A DNA stretch of 42,757 bases. It comes from Bacilli bacterium. GTDB lineage: Bacteria > Bacillota_I > Bacilli_A > RFN20 > CAG-826. Location: contig JAFVCC010000020.1 in NCBI GenBank assembly GCA_017479485.1, forward strand, positions 1 through 42,757. The letters are read 5' to 3'. Each line of letters opens with the position of its first letter. Positions within the stretch are counted from its first letter, which is position 1. Of this stretch, positions 6,922 to 14,176 are shown piece by piece. Made by a program: the position numbers and the translations under genes. Below the pieces are notes generated by a model. The model was given only the letters and a program-made list of their open reading frames with translations. It had not been told where the DNA came from and searched no databases.

Positions 6922-7335
6922 TATTTGAATCCTTTCAATATGGTTGCCTTTTATCGTTCGAAAGGCGGCGAAGTCGCATTCGCGATGGAAAACAGCATCG
7001 CTGATGAATCGCGGGCCCCAATAGATCATCTTTGTAGGGGCAGACAGAAAACAGGGTTCTTTGTGAGTTACTTATCTCGAAGATAAGAGCCATTCCATTC
7101 CGGAATCGACATTCTTCTCGGGCGTTTTCTGCGGAGCAGGATTCACGAGGAGTGCTTTTGGAGCGTTTCTACGTGTTCGTTATCCTCCCTTCAAAGATAG
7201 AACCGCTTCCTCAACTATTAGATAGAAGGGCGAAAGAAAATTCAACAAAAGTTCCGAGGAATTTTTGCATCAAATTTCAAAAATCGTAGCAAAAAATCAA
7301 AAAAACTGCGCAGAAGTCGTTTAATTCCGTTGAAA
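6922..7335. other. 414-bp intergenic region with promoter, long leader and possible leader peptide
   Basis: The region between the 333-aa gene and the 465-aa gene holds a minus-strand promoter at 7217-7245. In the leader there is a 14-codon ORF at 7068-7112 (MSIPEWNGSYLRDK) preceded by GAGAAG. Its end overlaps an inverted repeat CTTATCT-tcg-AGATAAG. Near 7260-7320 the minus strand is T-rich after CTGCGCAG and may terminate the 333-aa gene. No larger gene is visible. Confidence 0.4.
7217..7245 (-). promoter_or_regulatory. Probable promoter of the 465-aa protein gene
   Basis: Minus-strand TTGAAT (7240-7245), 17-bp spacer, TCTAAT (7217-7222). Predicted start near 7210, about 290 nt before the chosen ATG. 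Confidence 0.5.
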
Positions 7336-8337
7336 CTATTTTTTGAAGCCAAAGTGGCGTTGCTTGAATCTTGCGTTATTCATGGTCGTGCGATCAATGC
7401 CTTTTCGCTGCACGTAGGTGGCGTAGGTCCAGCGCCTGAAGCATTCGGTGACCAGATCCAAATAGACTTCATCTTTGTCATTTAGACTATAGATAAAGAT
7501 CGGCTCACAGTCTCGCTCAAAGAAAATGACGATGGCGCTGGCTTGTTCGGGAATGAGTCGCGGATCCCATTCGGGGACCTTCTCGAAATCCTTGAGTTGC
7601 CCTTGATACGGGGCGTCGAGCTCGAGGAAATGCAAGTAGTCCTCACGGTTACGAAAGCCCAAAGCATAAGCGACGTCAGAGCGATTGGCCATATGGTCGA
7701 GCCCATGAATGTCCACATTCTTAAATACAGCGCCCGGGATCAAGATGCGCGGAAAGGGTGGGTTATCACGGAAATGGAAATAGCGGAACGTAAAGCCAAA
7801 GTCCTGTGGCTCGCCTTCATATACACCATGGAGGACATTTGCATTGCTCTCTTCGAGCAGGTCTTCAGGAAACATGCGATGCTTATCCCGGAAACGGGAA
7901 CTATCGATTTCCAGCAAGTGACCGAATAATTCGTTATCCTCGTCGCTTTTATAAATCTCCAGCATTAACTCGATCGCCTGAGCGACGCCTTCGGCCCGAG
8001 TCCTATCCACTTCTTCATCCGATGATTGAGGGATGTAGAGGTGACGGACTACCCGCTCCTCGCAATATATCGTGGTGTAACAAGATGCCGACACGGCATA
8101 GAAGGGCTTATGGCCCTCGATATGCGTCGTCGTAGTCTTGATGAAGTAGATGTACGGAAAGGGGACCATGCACTCATAAATTTTGGTCATGAAGCCATTC
8201 TCGCTAAGGTCCGCTTCAGCCCAGTAATAAACCTCATCTTCATAGAAATCGATATGGGCTATAGCGGAAGCAAAAACATGCTCGCGGTCCACACACAAGC
8301 TTCCTCTGTAAACAAGCGATTTTAAGGGTTTTGCCAT
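7336..8337 (-). CDS. Uncharacterised protein, paralogue of its upstream neighbour (333 aa)
   Basis: A soluble 333-aa protein of unknown family, clearly related to the 335-aa product upstream. Shared features are an early YEDEVYYWAEADL (YDDELYYIAEQDI in the partner), MVPFPYI, a central IPGAVF and MANRSDVAYALGF, DFEKVPEWD, and a C-terminal RRWTYATYV followed by a basic tail ending RHFGFKK. The ATG lies 6 nt after the stop of the partner and about 8 nt after AAAGG. Tandem duplication followed by divergence is the simplest history. There is no signal peptide or membrane segment. The basic C-terminus could bind nucleic acid, but that is speculation. Confidence 0.75.
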   Translation of the reverse strand: MAKPLKSLVYRGSLCVDREHVFASAIAHIDFYEDEVYYWAEADLSENGFMTKIYECMVPFPYIYFIKTTTTHIEGHKPFYAVSASCYTTIYCEERVVRHLYIPQSSDEEVDRTRAEGVAQAIELMLEIYKSDEDNELFGHLLEIDSSRFRDKHRMFPEDLLEESNANVLHGVYEGEPQDFGFTFRYFHFRDNPPFPRILIPGAVFKNVDIHGLDHMANRSDVAYALGFRNREDYLHFLELDAPYQGQLKDFEKVPEWDPRLIPEQASAIVIFFERDCEPIFIYSLNDKDEVYLDLVTECFRRWTYATYVQRKGIDRTTMNNARFKQRHFGFKK

Positions 8338-8343
8338 GGTTTT

Positions 8344-9351
8344 TTACCTTTTTGCACGAAAATTGTGACGGTTTAACCGATTGGGGTCGATCTTATTTTT
8401 CTTGCGGTGGGTCCGCTCGATGAACGCCTCATAGGTCCACTGCTGCATACAACGATATCCAAAAGTATCAAGAGTGAAAATATCCTGCGTGTCTTGAGCA
8501 AGCGTGAGGCAGTCATACCTTCCGGCAAAGAAGTAGACAACAAGGAGAGGTATGTCTGCTTCGACGAGAGAGAAATCGCCTTCGGGCACCACTTCGAAGT
8601 CTTCAATGGGCTTGACGTCCTTTTCCTTCTCGATGAATTCCGCCAGTTCACGGTAATTCTTAAAGCCCAAGACGTAGGCGATGAGGCGGCAATCAATGAA
8701 GTTATCGATGCAATCGAAGTCATAGGCGCTAGGAATCGCTCCGGGAATATCGATATAGTGGTAAAGGTCCCCTTCCCGAATATGGAGGCGTTTTTCTAAG
8801 ACGCCCACTTCGATGAGTTCGTTCCCCCGGATGCAACGAAGCCGGTTTTTTCGGCTCCAGGCAAGCGTTTCCTCAGGAGTCATTTGGTACGCTTCGGTAA
8901 AGAACTTCCGTTTGCTTTCTAGAAAGGAAGCTAAGTCCTGGGCTTTCTTATCCTTTTGGTAGTTTTGCCAAAGTAATTCAAGGAGCTTCCGAACCTCTTG
9001 ACGCCGCTCTACGTCAAAAGGAACCCCATTGCCGCTTTGTGGTATCTCGATGCGGCGGGCGACGTTATGCTGTTTCCGTAAATCTTCATAGCAATCGACC
9101 CACACACATTGAAACGGGTCGTAGTTAATGCTGCCCAGTTCCTCTTCTTCGATGGATTGAACCAGGCAATAAGGCACCATGAATTCCTGCAGAAGCTTGT
9201 CATAAGATCCATCGCCTTCGATGTCTTGCTCTGCAATGTAATAAAGCTCGTCATCATAAATCTCTAAGATGACACGGCAATTTTGGTAAACATCCCTTCC
9301 GCCGTCGCGGAGTCTGCCCAAAAAAGTTAAAATCTGCAGAAGCTTGTTCAT
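8344..9351 (-). CDS. Uncharacterised protein, first of the tandem paralogue pair (335 aa)
   Basis: A 335-aa soluble protein related along its length to the 333-aa product: YDDELYYIAEQDI near residue 32, FMVPY, DIPGAIPSAYD, CRLIAYVLGFKNY, DFEVVPEGD, and QQWTYEAFI followed by a basic tail ending RHNFRAKR. I recognise no known domain. The ATG at 9351 has only a weak ribosome site, but it lies 8 nt after the stop of a 31-codon ORF with a strong one (9360-9455), which suggests translational coupling. The divergent neighbour is the ZIP transporter. Confidence 0.75.
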   Translation of the reverse strand: MNKLLQILTFLGRLRDGGRDVYQNCRVILEIYDDELYYIAEQDIEGDGSYDKLLQEFMVPYCLVQSIEEEELGSINYDPFQCVWVDCYEDLRKQHNVARRIEIPQSGNGVPFDVERRQEVRKLLELLWQNYQKDKKAQDLASFLESKRKFFTEAYQMTPEETLAWSRKNRLRCIRGNELIEVGVLEKRLHIREGDLYHYIDIPGAIPSAYDFDCIDNFIDCRLIAYVLGFKNYRELAEFIEKEKDVKPIEDFEVVPEGDFSLVEADIPLLVVYFFAGRYDCLTLAQDTQDIFTLDTFGYRCMQQWTYEAFIERTHRKKNKIDPNRLNRHNFRAKR

Positions 9352-9359
9352 TTCTTAGT

Positions 9360-9455
9360 TCATTTTAGGGCATAGTCCAATAAGTCGAAATCAAAACCTC
9401 TCACTAATTTGTTAATCTTTATTAACTTTTTATTGACATCCCTTTTTGTAGCCAT
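9360..9455 (-). CDS. Short ORF (31 aa) ahead of the paralogue pair
   Basis: ATG at 9453-9455 follows AGGAGAAAATAAT, a near-ideal ribosome site, and the frame ends with TGA 8 nt before the ATG of the 335-aa gene. The peptide starts MATKRDVNKKLIKINK and ends LLDYALK: a basic amphipathic N-terminal half and an acidic/hydrophobic end. It could be a leader or coupling ORF, or a small protein. Its start codon overlaps the -10 box of the divergent ZIP promoter, and I see no strong minus-strand promoter further upstream, so confidence is moderate. Confidence 0.5.
   Translation of the reverse strand: MATKRDVNKKLIKINKLVRGFDFDLLDYALK
9411..9426. promoter_or_regulatory. Possible metal-regulator operator (GTTAAT-N4-ATTAAC)
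   Basis: A perfect 6-bp inverted repeat, GTTAATCTTTATTAAC, ends 6 bp before the -35 box of the ZIP transporter. TTAA-rich inverted repeats are typical for zinc or manganese regulators such as AdcR or Zur types. The regulator is not in the window. Confidence 0.4.
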
Positions 9456-9460
9456 ATTAT
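9433..9460 (+). promoter_or_regulatory. Promoter of the ZIP transporter
   Basis: TTGACA (9433-9438), 16-bp spacer, TATTAT (9455-9460). The leader contains a small CCTGC-AAAAG-GCAGG hairpin before the GCGAGGTAATTCT ribosome site. Confidence 0.75.
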
Positions 9461-9497
9461 TTTCTCCTGCAAAAGGCAGGGAAAGCGAGGTAATTCT

Positions 9498-10286
9498 ATG
9501 AATTCCATCGGCTATACGATTCTCGGATTTGCACTCATCTTCGTCGCCACTACGCTTGGCGCGGCAATGGTATATCTCTTCCGTAAAGAGCTGTCCCCCA
9601 AGCTCAATACGATTCTTCTCGGCTTTGCCGGAGGCGTCATGATCGCGGCTTCGATTTGGTCACTGATTCTTCCTGCAATTGAGGATTCTTCCTCCTGGGG
9701 AAAGTGGAAATTTATGCCTGCGGCCATAGGTCTCATCATCGGCGCAGCTTTCATGGTTCTTATTGATAAAGTTGTCCCCCACTTCCACAAAGGAACAGGC
9801 GAAGAAGAAGGCTTGCATAGCGGCCTTTCGAAACCCACGAAGATGTTCCTTGCCATGACGATTCATAACGTCCCGGAAGGCTTAGCCGTCGGGTTTGCGT
9901 TTGGTGGAGCCGCATTAATCGGTAACCAAGAGGCGTTTCTTGGGGCACTAGGTTTAGCCATCGGCATTGCCGTGCAGAACTTCCCCGAAGGTGCTGCCGT
10001 ATCGCTTCCCATGGCGTCTCAATTAGGCAGCAAGCATAAGGCATTCCTCTACGGGGCATTCTCTGGAATCGTCGAACCGATTGCCGCGGTAGTTGGTTAT
10101 TTCCTTGCTACGGCCATCGCCGGAGCGATGCCCTGGCTTCTCTCCTTTGCCGCTGGCGCCATGCTCTTTGTCGTCGTGGAAGATCTCATCCCTGACGCCC
10201 ATTTAGAAGAACACCCCCATCTTGGAACCTATGGCATCATGGCCGGTTTCATCGTCATGATGGTGCTCGACGTTGCGCTCGGATAA
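9498..10286 (+). CDS. ZIP family metal transporter
   Basis: A 262-aa membrane protein with about eight transmembrane helices that imports divalent metals, most likely zinc, possibly Fe or Mn, into the cytosol. The family's metal-site helices are present: HNVPEG (H123, N124, E127) and QNFPEGAA (N161, E164). A His/acid-rich loop (HFHKGTGEEEG) lies between helices 3 and 4. Length matches ZupT-type bacterial members. The ATG follows a GAGG ribosome site. A strong promoter and an adjacent inverted repeat (9411-9426) suggest control by metal level. The NERD-domain gene follows 30 nt downstream, probably in the same transcript. Confidence 0.92.
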   Translation: MNSIGYTILGFALIFVATTLGAAMVYLFRKELSPKLNTILLGFAGGVMIAASIWSLILPAIEDSSSWGKWKFMPAAIGLIIGAAFMVLIDKVVPHFHKGTGEEEGLHSGLSKPTKMFLAMTIHNVPEGLAVGFAFGGAALIGNQEAFLGALGLAIGIAVQNFPEGAAVSLPMASQLGSKHKAFLYGAFSGIVEPIAAVVGYFLATAIAGAMPWLLSFAAGAMLFVVVEDLIPDAHLEEHPHLGTYGIMAGFIVMMVLDVALG

Positions 10287-10316
10287 AGGTTGCCCTCGAA
10301 GCGAAAAAACGCCACA

Positions 10317-10997
10317 ATGGGCATCATGTCAAAACTCTCTCGAGGCAAGAAAGGCGAAAATAAAGTTCGAAAGGCACTTGAAGCACTGCCGGGATACCAC
10401 CACGTCTTAAACGACATAACGTTTGTCGATGCGAAGAATGAAATGTCGCATCAGATCGACCACATTCTCATCCATCCTAACGGCATCTTTGTCATTGAAA
10501 CCAAAACCTATTTTGGAAACATGGAAGTCATGGAAAACGGGGCCTGGGTGAAAACGGTTCGCCACGATAGCACCCGCATCCATAATCCGCTTCATCAAAA
10601 CAAAAGCCACGCAAAGGTAACGCGCAAAGCCCTTGGATCTGACTTTGATGTTATCCCGGTCGTGGTTTTTGCCAACAACAACGCGCCCTATGTCCCCGAC
10701 GATAATGTCATCAATTTGAAAGACCTTTCGTTATTCATTGATTCCTATCCTTATGTTGGGAAACTAGGCAAAGAACTTATGGATGTGGCTAAGGCGAGGA
10801 TCGAGGCAGCTAGCGTGAAACTTAGCAAAGACGAGCATCTGGAAAACATTGGATACCTCAAAGAGTATCGCAAGGCAAAGCAGCAAGAAATCACCATTGC
10901 TTTAGAACAAGGAATCTGCCCGTGGTGCGGCAAGAAAGTGGAGCACCAAGGCTTTCATTATTACTGCATTTCCTGCAAATTTGACTTCACTTTATAG
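10317..10997 (+). CDS. NERD-domain nuclease-related protein with C-terminal zinc ribbon
   Basis: A 226-aa cytosolic protein. The NERD domain covers roughly residues 8-125: GKKGENKVRKALEALPGY, then QIDHILIHPNGIFVIETKTY, where D, E and K form a PD-(D/E)XK-like nuclease core. A helical linker follows, then a short zinc ribbon CPWCGKK...CISCKF at the C-terminus. The family is thought to act in DNA processing. The frame extends upstream to a TTG at 10290 with its AAAGG too close; the ATG at 10317 (or 10326) fits the family N-terminus MSKLSRGKKGE better. It is probably cotranscribed with the ZIP gene, without an obvious functional link. Confidence 0.82.
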   Translation: MGIMSKLSRGKKGENKVRKALEALPGYHHVLNDITFVDAKNEMSHQIDHILIHPNGIFVIETKTYFGNMEVMENGAWVKTVRHDSTRIHNPLHQNKSHAKVTRKALGSDFDVIPVVVFANNNAPYVPDDNVINLKDLSLFIDSYPYVGKLGKELMDVAKARIEAASVKLSKDEHLENIGYLKEYRKAKQQEITIALEQGICPWCGKKVEHQGFHYYCISCKFDFTL

Positions 10998-11034
10998 AAA
11001 AACGCTGCAAAAGCCGAATATTTAGATTGATTTT

Positions 11035-12441
11035 CTACTTTAAGAATTTTCCGATAAGCTTCTTTTTCTTCGCGGTATGCGGATGCTCGCGCAAGGGTAG
11101 ATTCATCCGCGTTTTGCCGAATAAAACAGTGGAGGGGTGAGAGAATTCGCGGAAGCCCCACTCGCCGTGATATGCGCCCATCCCCGAATGGCCCGTGCCG
11201 TTGAAGGGGACGCCTTTCACCATAAGGTGGACACAAACTTCGTTGACACAGCCGCCACCATATTGGGCGGTGCTCATCACTTTCTTGGCCCATTTGATGT
11301 CCTTGGTAAATAGATATAGAGCGAGGCCGTGCTCTCGAGATTCTATAGTCTCCAGCAACGCATCGATTTCTTTATCCTCGAAAGGCACGACCGGAAGCAA
11401 CGGACAGAAGAGTTCATGGAGGACGATTTTCTCGTCGATGGAGACGGGATAAATGACCGTGGGCTCAAAATGGAACGTATCGGGGTTGCCATGGCCGCCG
11501 AAAACGATACGGTCTTGATATTCCATCGCCTCCTCCGCGCAATATTGATATGCTCTAGGCCCGATAAGATGTGGATAATCCGGGTTCTCGAGCGGTTTCT
11601 CGCCAACTTGCCGGATTAGTTCTTTCTTTAACGCCTCGATAAACTGCGGTGCAACATCTTTCGCGACCGCGACTTGGTTGATATTGATGCAAATTTGGCC
11701 CGAGTTCAGCGTTTTGAAAAAGGCGATCTTGCGTGCTGCGTCGAGGATATCGGCGTCTTTGCGAACGATGGCCCAGTTGCCGTTCTCTCCGCCAAGCTCC
11801 AAGGCGACCGGAGTCAGATTCTTTGCCGCCATTTCCATAACGTGGACGCCGACGCGAGGCGAGCCAGTATAGAAAATCTTGTCGAAGCGTTCTTCGAGGC
11901 AATAATCCGCCACATCGTGGCCTCCGTCGATCACAATGCAGTATTCAGGCGGGAACGCATCGGCGATGATACGCTCCATGCAAGCGGTGCAGGCTTGGGA
12001 TTTCGATGATGTCTTTAATATGGCCGTATTACCCGCTGCAATGGATGCCGAGAGGACGCCGAGGGTGAGCAAGAACGGGAAATTAAATGGGGAGACAATG
12101 AGCGCTACACCATATGGCATCTTATAGACACGCGTTGTCGTCGATGGGAAAGCTAGAAGCCCACTAGAATGACGCTCTGGTTTCGCCCACTTCTTTAAGC
12201 CATGGATGGCTTCATTGATTTCCAAGATGATCGGGCCAATGTCGCAAAGGTAGGCCTCAAAGTCGCTGCGACCGAGGTCTTCCTTTAATGCCTGCTCCAT
12301 GTCTGATTGATGCTTGATGACAGTTTGTTTGAGCCGGATGAGCATCTCCTTGCGGAAGGCAAGCGGCAAAGTGGCCCCCGTGCGAAAATATGCACGCTGC
12401 TTTTCCACCGCCTCATGAACGCGTTGTTTATCCCATTCCAT
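11035..12441 (-). CDS. Aldehyde dehydrogenase family protein
   Basis: A 468-aa NAD(P)-dependent aldehyde dehydrogenase related to short bacterial class 3-type enzymes, oxidising an aldehyde to the acid. The oxyanion Asn (PFNFP, N120), general base Glu (ELGG, E215) and nucleophilic Cys (SGQIC, C251) are all visible. Two spots differ from the usual pattern: ELGGK reads ELGGEN (E219), and the cofactor motif reads ILKTSSKS rather than LKPSE. The long basic C-terminus (HTAKKKKLIGKFLK) may be a membrane-binding tail. The ATG follows GAGGTCACATCT. It lies 94 nt downstream of the SDR gene, on the same strand. Confidence 0.9.
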   Translation of the reverse strand: MEWDKQRVHEAVEKQRAYFRTGATLPLAFRKEMLIRLKQTVIKHQSDMEQALKEDLGRSDFEAYLCDIGPIILEINEAIHGLKKWAKPERHSSGLLAFPSTTTRVYKMPYGVALIVSPFNFPFLLTLGVLSASIAAGNTAILKTSSKSQACTACMERIIADAFPPEYCIVIDGGHDVADYCLEERFDKIFYTGSPRVGVHVMEMAAKNLTPVALELGGENGNWAIVRKDADILDAARKIAFFKTLNSGQICININQVAVAKDVAPQFIEALKKELIRQVGEKPLENPDYPHLIGPRAYQYCAEEAMEYQDRIVFGGHGNPDTFHFEPTVIYPVSIDEKIVLHELFCPLLPVVPFEDKEIDALLETIESREHGLALYLFTKDIKWAKKVMSTAQYGGGCVNEVCVHLMVKGVPFNGTGHSGMGAYHGEWGFREFSHPSTVLFGKTRMNLPLREHPHTAKKKKLIGKFLK

Positions 12442-12535
12442 AGATGTGACCTCTAGGATAATTATCTTCCTTTCTCTTCAATAGAGAAAAGAAGGACATG
12501 CTGAAAAGAGGGGGTGCGTCAATCAAAATATGAGA

Positions 12536-13192
12536 TTATTGAGGCCAAACAAAGGTGTTATTTAAATCGTTTTCGCCGTTATCCACCAGGATGTCTTGCC
12601 CAGACATCGATCGATTGGTAACGGTAAGGAAATAGACCCAGTCCGACACCTCCTCAAGGCTCATCCATTTCTTTAGCGGGGTGACATCCATAATAGCCTT
12701 CCACGAGGATGCATCATCTATGACGGTTTGGTTTGAGGAAGTTAGCACGCCACCAAGGGAAAGCGAATTCACGGTCACGCCCCGAGGAGCCAAACGGCAG
12801 GCCAAATTCTTCATATAGCCCACCACTCCAGCTTTGGATGCTACATAGTAAGGGAACTCATATCCATTACGGGCGGAAGCAGAAGCGTTGAATAAGACCG
12901 AGCGAAGCTTGGCGGAGCAAGAGTACTTTTCTGCGACGCGGATGGTCGCTTTGAGGTTGTTGTCGATATCGTCTTCGGAGTTTTGTAATCCCGCGTTGCA
13001 GATCAAGATCTCAATATCCTCGATTTTCGGCAGCTTATCGTAACGGAGATCAGCCTGATAGTGGTGATAGTTTATGTGAGAGACCGAAGCCTCTTGGATA
13101 TCAATGCCATAAACTTCATGGCCCTTTTCCAAGAAGCGTTCTGCTGCAGCGCGCCCGATGCCGCTGCTGGTTCCGGTGATGAGTATCTTCAT
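12536..13192 (-). CDS. SDR family oxidoreductase
   Basis: A 218-aa short-chain dehydrogenase/reductase using NAD(P)H. The cofactor motif TGTSSGIG is at residues 6-13, NAG occurs in ICNAGL, and the active site reads FNASAS...YYVASKAG, giving the Ser-Tyr-Lys triad. The C-terminal SGQDILVDNGEN is typical of classical SDRs. Though open further upstream, the frame starts at the ATG at 13192: it follows AAGGAATTGGT and overlaps the stop of the transporter gene by ATGA. The substrate cannot be told from sequence. Coupling to the transporter suggests a shared pathway. Confidence 0.85.
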   Translation of the reverse strand: MKILITGTSSGIGRAAAERFLEKGHEVYGIDIQEASVSHINYHHYQADLRYDKLPKIEDIEILICNAGLQNSEDDIDNNLKATIRVAEKYSCSAKLRSVLFNASASARNGYEFPYYVASKAGVVGYMKNLACRLAPRGVTVNSLSLGGVLTSSNQTVIDDASSWKAIMDVTPLKKWMSLEEVSDWVYFLTVTNRSMSGQDILVDNGENDLNNTFVWPQ

Positions 13193-13956
13193 ACCAATTC
13201 CTTCTCTTCCAAATAATCGAAGTAATTTTGACCGACATGTTCCCTTTTCCACAAGCGACAAACCATGTAACCAAAGGGAGAGAAAATAACTTCCATGACG
13301 AGTTCTAATGCGGCCCCTAGAACCGAGCAAGTGACGCATTGAAGGAAGGTCCAACGGAAACCATCCCAGAATATCGGGGCAAATACCATAAAGCAAAGGA
13401 CGGCGAAGATTAAGTTATCAAAGAATTGCCCTAAGAAAGTGCTGAAGAAACTACGAGTGACGAACGCAAGCTTTCCGTCGGGGTTTTTACGGAACGCTTT
13501 GCCAATAGCGTAATTCGTAAAGTTATTGATGACGGCGGAGGCGAGGAACGCCACAGTAGAACTAAGCAAAATGAACCAGGTACCGCCGAAGATCATATTG
13601 AATGCCGAATAATCCGTATCGGGGCTTGGATTCGGGAACAAGCTGACCAAATAGAAGATCAAACACATCAACAAGTTGACGACGCATGCGAATATTGAGA
13701 GCTTGGTCGATGCCTTTGGCCCAAAATGTTTGGTCACGACATCCATGCAGAGGAACGACAACCAGCTGATTAAAATACCGCCATCGATGGCAATAATGTC
13801 GTTTTGAACTAAGGTTTTGTTCGCGAGAAGGTTCATCGCGATGACGGAAATGACAAAAAGGGCCACCACTGGTGAAGGGATGGACCTCAGGAGCAAGACC
13901 GTCTCTTTGACCCACGATTTGAATCGCGAGCCGAAAGTTGGCTTATTTTCTTTCAT
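13189..13956 (-). CDS. VUT family / YhhQ-type queuosine precursor transporter
   Basis: A 255-aa membrane protein with about six transmembrane segments in the VUT (YhhQ) family, whose studied members import queuosine precursors such as preQ0/preQ1. Family features are FLCMDVVTKHFGPKAS (about residue 70) and SFFSTFLGQFFDNLIFA (about residue 170). The ATG at 13956 follows a strong AAGGAGAAATAAG site; a longer frame to 14028 is rejected. I looked for a preQ1 riboswitch in the leader and found none. The SDR gene overlaps its stop codon. Confidence 0.82.
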   Translation of the reverse strand: MKENKPTFGSRFKSWVKETVLLLRSIPSPVVALFVISVIAMNLLANKTLVQNDIIAIDGGILISWLSFLCMDVVTKHFGPKASTKLSIFACVVNLLMCLIFYLVSLFPNPSPDTDYSAFNMIFGGTWFILLSSTVAFLASAVINNFTNYAIGKAFRKNPDGKLAFVTRSFFSTFLGQFFDNLIFAVLCFMVFAPIFWDGFRWTFLQCVTCSVLGAALELVMEVIFSPFGYMVCRLWKREHVGQNYFDYLEEKELV

Positions 13957-14147
13957 CTTATTTCTCCTTGGTTTTCGTTTATAACGCGAAGGATTTAGAG
14001 GCCGAACTCCGCGGCGCCTTAATGGCACGAGGGAAGTATACTCCTTCTGCGAAAAGAATAGCCATGAAAGATCAACGAATCATTTGAATTAGCGAAAATC
14101 TATTGTTTTAATCGCGAGTTGCAAAGATTTCGCGATTTTTGGCCCAT

Positions 14148-14176
14148 AAAAGAAAACGCCACGCATTGCTGCGTGG
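14148..14176 (-). terminator. Terminator of structured RNA copy 2
   Basis: Minus-strand CCACGCA-GCAA-TGCGTGG followed by CGTTTTCTTTT. It has the same stem as copy 1 with a different GNRA loop. It separates the RNA from the transporter gene downstream. Confidence 0.8.

Noticed and set aside
13957-14110. preQ1 riboswitch ahead of the VUT/YhhQ-type gene
   Set aside because: Looked for the preQ1-I stem-loop with A-rich tail and found no match; only a weak GAG/CTC stem near 14000.
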